From an uncultured Chitinophagaceae bacterium (GTDB taxonomy: Bacteria > Bacteroidota > Bacteroidia > Chitinophagales > Chitinophagaceae), in the NCBI GenBank assembly GCA_934502905.1, contig CAKSVK010000002.1, forward strand, positions 7,949 to 71,948: a DNA stretch of 64,000 nucleotides, written 5' to 3'. How positions within the stretch are numbered: position 1 is the stretch's first letter; each line of letters opens with the position of its first letter. The translations under genes were made by a program, and so were the position numbers. The notes below the pieces were generated by a model that had not been told where the DNA came from, did not search any database, and saw only the letters and a program-made list of their open reading frames with translations. Shown here one piece after another: positions 60,395-64,000 of this stretch.

Positions 60395-61447
60395 ATGATC
60401 TTCAATATAAACGACCTGGTAAGAGAAAATGTAAAGAAGCTTACCCCATATTCATCTGCCCGCGACGAGTTCAGCGGTGAAGCGAAAGTATTCCTGGATG
60501 CTAACGAAAACAGCCTGGGATCTCCTTCCCTGAAATGGTATAACCGTTACCCGGATCCGCACCAGTCGAAAATAAAAGAAAAGCTCTCCGCTATCAAAGG
60601 TATACCTGCCGCCAATATTTTTATCGGCAACGGCAGCGACGAATGTATTGACCTGTTATACCGTGGATTTTGTAACCCGGGAAAGGATAATGTTATTATT
60701 TGTCCACCAACCTATGGTATGTACCAGGTAAGCGCCGACATAAATGATGTGGAAGTACGCAGGGCGCCGTTGCTGCCGGACTTTCAGCTGGATCTTGTAC
60801 ACCTGGAAAACCTGGTGGATGACTTTACCAAGATCATCTGGATATGTTCTCCCAATAATCCCACCGCCAATTCGCTGCACAGGGAAGATATAGAGATAGT
60901 TCTGAATAATTTTCCAGGACTGGTGGTAATCGACGAAGCCTATATCAACTTTTCGAGACATCATTCTTTTGTGCAGGAGCTGCAGGACTATCCCAACCTG
61001 GTAGTGATGCAAACCCTCTCCAAAGCCTGGGGACTGGCGGGGTTGAGGGTAGGAATGGCTTTTGCATCGGAAGAGATCATATCTGTTTTCAATAAAATAA
61101 AACCGCCGTACAATATTGGTCAGGCTACGCAGGACATCGTGCTGCATGCGCTGGACAATGTGGAAGAAGTGAACGAAATGATCCGCTTGCTGGTAGTGGA
61201 AAGAGAACGGCTTGCAAAAAGCCTGTCTTCATCAAAAGCGGTGCAGCATATATATCCTTCTGATGCTAACTTTTTGTTGGTGAAAGTGGAGGATGCACGA
61301 AAAGCATACGAATTCCTGCTCACTAAAGGCATTGTGGTACGGGACAGAAGCAATGTGTTGCTTTGCGAAGGTTGCCTGCGTATAACGGTAGGCACACCCG
61401 AAGAAAATATATCGCTTGCCAGGGCCCTGGAGGAATTCGGCAACTGA
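60395..61447 (+). CDS. hisC: Histidinol-phosphate aminotransferase
   Basis: A 350-residue fold-type I PLP enzyme that converts imidazole acetol phosphate to histidinol phosphate. Signatures: FLDANENSLGSP, YPDPHQSKIKEKL, FIGNGSDECIDLL, CSPNNPTANS, and the PLP lysine Lys210 in QTLSKAWGLAGLRVG, with Arg in LRITVGTPEEN. Length is normal. hisB, the next pathway gene, lies 738 bases downstream past a repeat-rich gap. Confidence 0.95.
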   Translation: MIFNINDLVRENVKKLTPYSSARDEFSGEAKVFLDANENSLGSPSLKWYNRYPDPHQSKIKEKLSAIKGIPAANIFIGNGSDECIDLLYRGFCNPGKDNVIICPPTYGMYQVSADINDVEVRRAPLLPDFQLDLVHLENLVDDFTKIIWICSPNNPTANSLHREDIEIVLNNFPGLVVIDEAYINFSRHHSFVQELQDYPNLVVMQTLSKAWGLAGLRVGMAFASEEIISVFNKIKPPYNIGQATQDIVLHALDNVEEVNEMIRLLVVERERLAKSLSSSKAVQHIYPSDANFLLVKVEDARKAYEFLLTKGIVVRDRSNVLLCEGCLRITVGTPEENISLARALEEFGN

Positions 61448-61510
61448 CGGGGGTATTTACCTTATGTGTTCTGCCTGCAGTGCCGGACCCAAAGACCTGT
61501 ACCAGGATCG

Positions 61511-61626
61511 TCCCGCAGATATACGGGGATTATTTTCGCTGATGACGCTGATTTTGCAGGGAATGCCGGAAGGGCAACGATCCTCTCTGCGGAATCTGCG
61601 TATAGGATCTGCGCTCATCTGAGGGA
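61511..61626. repeat. GCAGAT-type palindromic repeat, long copy
   Basis: It runs from TCCCGCAGATATACGGGGAT to GATCTGCGCTCATCTGAGGGA. The outer TCCCGCAGAT and ATCTGAGGGA are inverted with one mismatch, and inner CGCTGATGACGCTGATTTT / TGCGGAATCTGCG continue the theme. Confidence 0.65.
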
Positions 61627-61703
61627 ACGCTTCGTGGCTGCCCGCAGCATCAGCCAGCCTGTAGAACACTGCCGTCGTTGGGAACTCTATAGCCGTCAAT
61701 TTT

Positions 61704-61854
61704 TAAGCCCTACGGGCTTACATCTTGAATAGCCCCCAACGAAGTTGGGGAGATAAAGGAAAATGGTGGATTCAACCCGCCGGCGGGTTGTGTCCGCTCC
61801 CTCTATAACCTCCCGCGAACCGGGAGGCTATTCATATTTCAACCCTTTGGGTTG
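61704..61854. repeat. Composite palindromic element, copy 2 of family A
   Basis: Five hairpins stand in the same order as at 26436-26583: TAAGCCC/GGGCTTA (61704-61720), CCCCAAC-GAA-GTTGGGG (61734-61750), the perfect palindrome CAACCCGCCGGCGGGTTG (61773-61790), CCTCCCG/CGGGAGG (61809-61827) and CAACCC/GGGTTG (61840-61854). TTGAATAGCCCCCAACGAAG is nearly identical in both copies, as is GGCTATTCA before the last hairpin. Confidence 0.8.
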
Positions 61855-62185
61855 GGGTTCATTTCCCACTACTGTAAATTGTGCTTGGAGAATGGACATA
61901 CATAAATGTTGTTATTATTATGAAGTACTTTATGTGTCTCCGTCTGAACAGCCAGGTAAAGCCTGGAAGTCCTCCGCCTATCCGACTGCGTCATTTAGGC
62001 GGCGTCATATTATAGTTGTTCGTATAGTTGCAGGCAAATCTCTATCGGAGATATTTTAATGATAATTTATTGAGTTGACTATTGTGGGGACACGACCGGT
62101 AAATGTGTATAGTGCCTGAAATACGCCTGCAACTGACGGCAACGATAGATAATAGTATGTATATTGCAGCTCCTAAAAAACAGCT

Positions 62186-63328
62186 ATGGCAAAACGGGTT
62201 TTATTTATCGACAGAGACGGCACATTGATACTGGAAGCACCGCCTACTTACCAATTGGATGCTTACGAGAAGCTTACCTTCTACCCGCATATGTTTGAGT
62301 TCATGACTAAGATTGCACATGAGCTGGACTATGAGCTGGTGATGGTAACAAACCAGGATGGAATGGGTACGGAAACATTTCCCGAAGAAACGTTCTGGCC
62401 ATTGCATAACCTGGTGATGAAAAGCCTGGAAGGAGAAGATATAAATTTCTCTGCCGTGTTTATCGACCGTACCTACCCACATGAAAACGCGCCAACCCGC
62501 AAGCCGGGTACCGGTATGCTTTCAGGGTATATGAACAATCCTGAATATGACCTGGACAACTCTTTTGTGATCGGAGACCGTATTACCGATGTACAGCTGG
62601 CCAAGAACCTGGGCTGTAAAGCCATTTGGCTGAATGAAGATGCATCGCTGGGCGCTGAAGAAATTTCAGATAAAGTATCCGAACTGCAGGATACCATTGC
62701 CCTTGAAACATTACATTGGTCCAGGATATATGAGTTCCTGAAGCTGGGACTTCGCACCGTATCGCACGACAGGAATACGAACGAAACAAAAATTCATATT
62801 GATCTCAATATAGACGGGAACGGTAAAGCAGATATCAGCACCGGCATCGGCTTTTTTGATCATATGCTGGAGCAGATCGCCCGTCATGGCAAGATGGACC
62901 TGACCGTACATGCCAAAGGGGATCTGCATATAGATGAGCACCATACCATTGAGGACACCGGTATTGCGTTGGGGGAAGCATTTGCAAAAGCCCTGGCGGA
63001 TAAAACCGGTATGGAACGGTATGGCTTTGCCTTACCGATGGATGAAGCAGATGCCACCGTGCTCATCGATTTCGGCGGACGCAACTGGATCGTATGGCAT
63101 ACGGAGTTCAAACGGGAGAAGATAGGAGAGATGCCTACCGAAATGTTTTTCCATTTCTTTAAATCGTTCTCTGATGCTGCTAAATGTAATCTTAATATAA
63201 CATGCCGCGGCGATAATGAGCATCATAAGATAGAAGCCATCTTTAAGGCCTTTGCGAAAGCCATTCGTATGGCCGTAAAACGTGATCCATTGAGCAACTA
63301 CCTGCCGAGCACCAAAGGGGTGCTGTAA
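62186..63328 (+). CDS. hisB: Bifunctional histidinol-phosphatase / imidazoleglycerol-phosphate dehydratase
   Basis: A 380-residue fusion. The N-terminal HAD phosphatase (about 1-170) has the nucleophile motif [11 protein letters not shown] (Asp10), VTNQDGMG, and [17 protein letters not shown]. The C-terminal dehydratase (about 190-380) has the paired manganese motifs [27 protein letters not shown] and the repeated [16 protein letters not shown]. It performs the seventh and ninth steps of histidine synthesis. It is separated from hisC by the repeat-rich gap. No hisH, hisA, hisF or hisI gene follows within the window. Confidence 0.95.
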   Translation: MAKRVLFIDRDGTLILEAPPTYQLDAYEKLTFYPHMFEFMTKIAHELDYELVMVTNQDGMGTETFPEETFWPLHNLVMKSLEGEDINFSAVFIDRTYPHENAPTRKPGTGMLSGYMNNPEYDLDNSFVIGDRITDVQLAKNLGCKAIWLNEDASLGAEEISDKVSELQDTIALETLHWSRIYEFLKLGLRTVSHDRNTNETKIHIDLNIDGNGKADISTGIGFFDHMLEQIARHGKMDLTVHAKGDLHIDEHHTIEDTGIALGEAFAKALADKTGMERYGFALPMDEADATVLIDFGGRNWIVWHTEFKREKIGEMPTEMFFHFFKSFSDAAKCNLNITCRGDNEHHKIEAIFKAFAKAIRMAVKRDPLSNYLPSTKGVL

Positions 63329-63959
63329 GGAGCGGCTCAGCTCCTTGGTTAAGCAAAATTGAAAAGGGGTGACGCCCTGTCGTGTCTCCGCTTTGTGTCG
63401 GAGGCTGACCTGTGCTTGGTTTTTACTCATTTATCCCTGCAAAATCCAGACTAGGCATAGCGCATTATCTTGCCACCAGTCGGTATATGGAAAGGCAAAA
63501 CCTGTTCCGCTTGCTGGAGGTCTGGCCAAGCAGGGCTTCGGACAATACTGGTCTCATACTCCCTCACGATGGTCGTTTGTGAAGATCCTGGTATGACATA
63601 CAAAACAGCAGGTTAAGCAGCAAGCGGGGTATACCATCAGCCTTAAGACAACGTCCACCCCTTCCCTGCAAAAGGCATGAAGGAGTAAAACTACAGTCAT
63701 TTTTTGCCGCGAACGTATATATAAGTGGATACCCTTATTTTCTTGTGTGAAAAAAAATTATTATTTTTTTTTTGGCCGAACCGTTTATTACATTTTATTT
63801 CGCACCGTCATTTAATCCTACCAGTATTTCTTAATCCAATTTTCTGCATCAATAATTCACGGTATTACATTCTTGTAAAAGAAGGTGCGTTAATGCCTGA
63901 CCGTTAATTATAACCCGTACCCTTTTTAACTGACGACATCCCTATAACTAAACCAGTCT
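63329..63959. other. Intergenic region, no gene seen
   Basis: 631 bases. A hairpin AAGGAGC (63327-63333) / GCTCCTT (63340-63346) follows the hisB stop but lacks a T-tract, so it is only a weak terminator candidate. A 60-residue frame at 63725-63907 has no protein-like features. Long A/T runs near 63750-63775 may belong to a promoter for the next gene. Confidence 0.5.
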
Positions 63960-64000
63960 ATGACCTTACACCTAAGGGCATTGTTATGCCTTATTGCTAT
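63960..64000 (+). CDS. Possible start of an exported protein (cut by window end)
   Basis: An ATG at 63960 opens MTLHLRALLCLIA, which looks like the beginning of a signal peptide, and runs off the window. Nothing more can be said about the product. Confidence 0.35.
   Translation, partial: MTLHLRALLCLIA

Larger units (their letters stand above)
61448..62185. other. Repeat-rich gap inside the his gene run
   Basis: 738 bases without a supportable gene; several frames of 60-100 codons run through palindromes and do not resemble proteins. It contains a GCAGAT-type element (61511-61626) and a family A composite palindrome (61704-61854), then nothing recognisable except GGGGACACGACCGGTAA near 62093. 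No clear promoter box for hisB was found. Confidence 0.7.

Noticed and set aside
61416-62059. Open frames of 68-98 codons in the hisC-hisB gap
   Set aside because: They run through palindromic repeats, overlap one another, contain no domain-like pattern and have no start-site support.
63725-63907. 60-codon plus-strand frame near the window end
   Set aside because: It covers homopolymer A/T runs and lacks a ribosome site or recognisable content.

Overview
The window reads as one stretch of a chromosome from the phylum Bacteroidota, most likely family Chitinophagaceae (Chitinophaga-like). The evidence is the flexirubin/aryl-polyene-type pigment genes, a protein with a gliding-motility-type C-terminal sorting domain (type IX secretion), Bacteroidota-style promoters (TAnnTTTG, sometimes with TTTG about 19 bases upstream), families such as DUF4294, DUF1599, HYC_CC_PP and DUF6132, and many exported lipoproteins. 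No transposase, prophage or CRISPR array was seen. Short palindromic repeats fill most of the long intergenic gaps.

Layout. 0.1-5 kb: the 3' end of an aryl-polyene/flexirubin-type operon (ACP, ketosynthase, chain-length-factor-like ketosynthase, deacetylase, LolA-like carrier, lipoprotein, hotdog dehydratase), tightly overlapped. 5.1-7.7 kb: clpB on the opposite strand. 7.8-11.9 kb: a serine-hydrolase-fold protein that has lost its SxxK motif, then a lipoprotein followed by a very strong hairpin and an HTTM membrane pair. 12-17.5 kb: an ECF sigma factor, a membrane TPR protein (probable anti-sigma), a subtilase lipoprotein and an exported TPR-CHAT protease, apparently one unit. 17.5-30.5 kb: housekeeping and polysaccharide or wall enzymes (rsmE, aldo/keto reductase, ChbG-like, mutS2, DinB, GH16, DUF1080, GH130, and a serine hydrolase-VanX fusion). 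30.7-35.6 kb: an OmpA lipoprotein, a small barrel, and a metal-linked TonB receptor with an HMA domain plus an HYC_CC_PP protein.

36.2-50 kb is a sulfide/persulfide region: a Crp/Fnr regulator, a TauE/SafE exporter, a persulfide-dioxygenase-rhodanese, a rhodanese, a type II sulfide:quinone oxidoreductase, small DUF2892/DUF6132 membrane proteins, a haem lipoprotein, thioredoxin, a rhodanese-thioredoxin lipoprotein and two YeeE/YedE transporter halves. Four transcription units here carry a GTAAC-N4-GTnAC operator exactly 36 bases (start to start) upstream of a TAnnTTTG-like box. This makes a self-consistent regulon, most simply controlled by the Crp/Fnr protein. An S10 carboxypeptidase and a GH127 enzyme are interspersed.

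50-57.6 kb: a plant-type LRR surface protein, tRNA-Leu(TAA) and tRNA-Gly(GCC), a GT2 glycosyltransferase, a sensor kinase broken by an apparent 29-base deletion, folP, DUF1599 and DUF4294. 57.9-63.3 kb: the histidine operon hisG-hisD-hisC-hisB, preceded by a good promoter and a complete transcription attenuator whose 15-residue leader peptide has five consecutive His codons. A 738-base gap full of palindromes separates hisC from hisB. The window ends at the start of what may be another exported protein.
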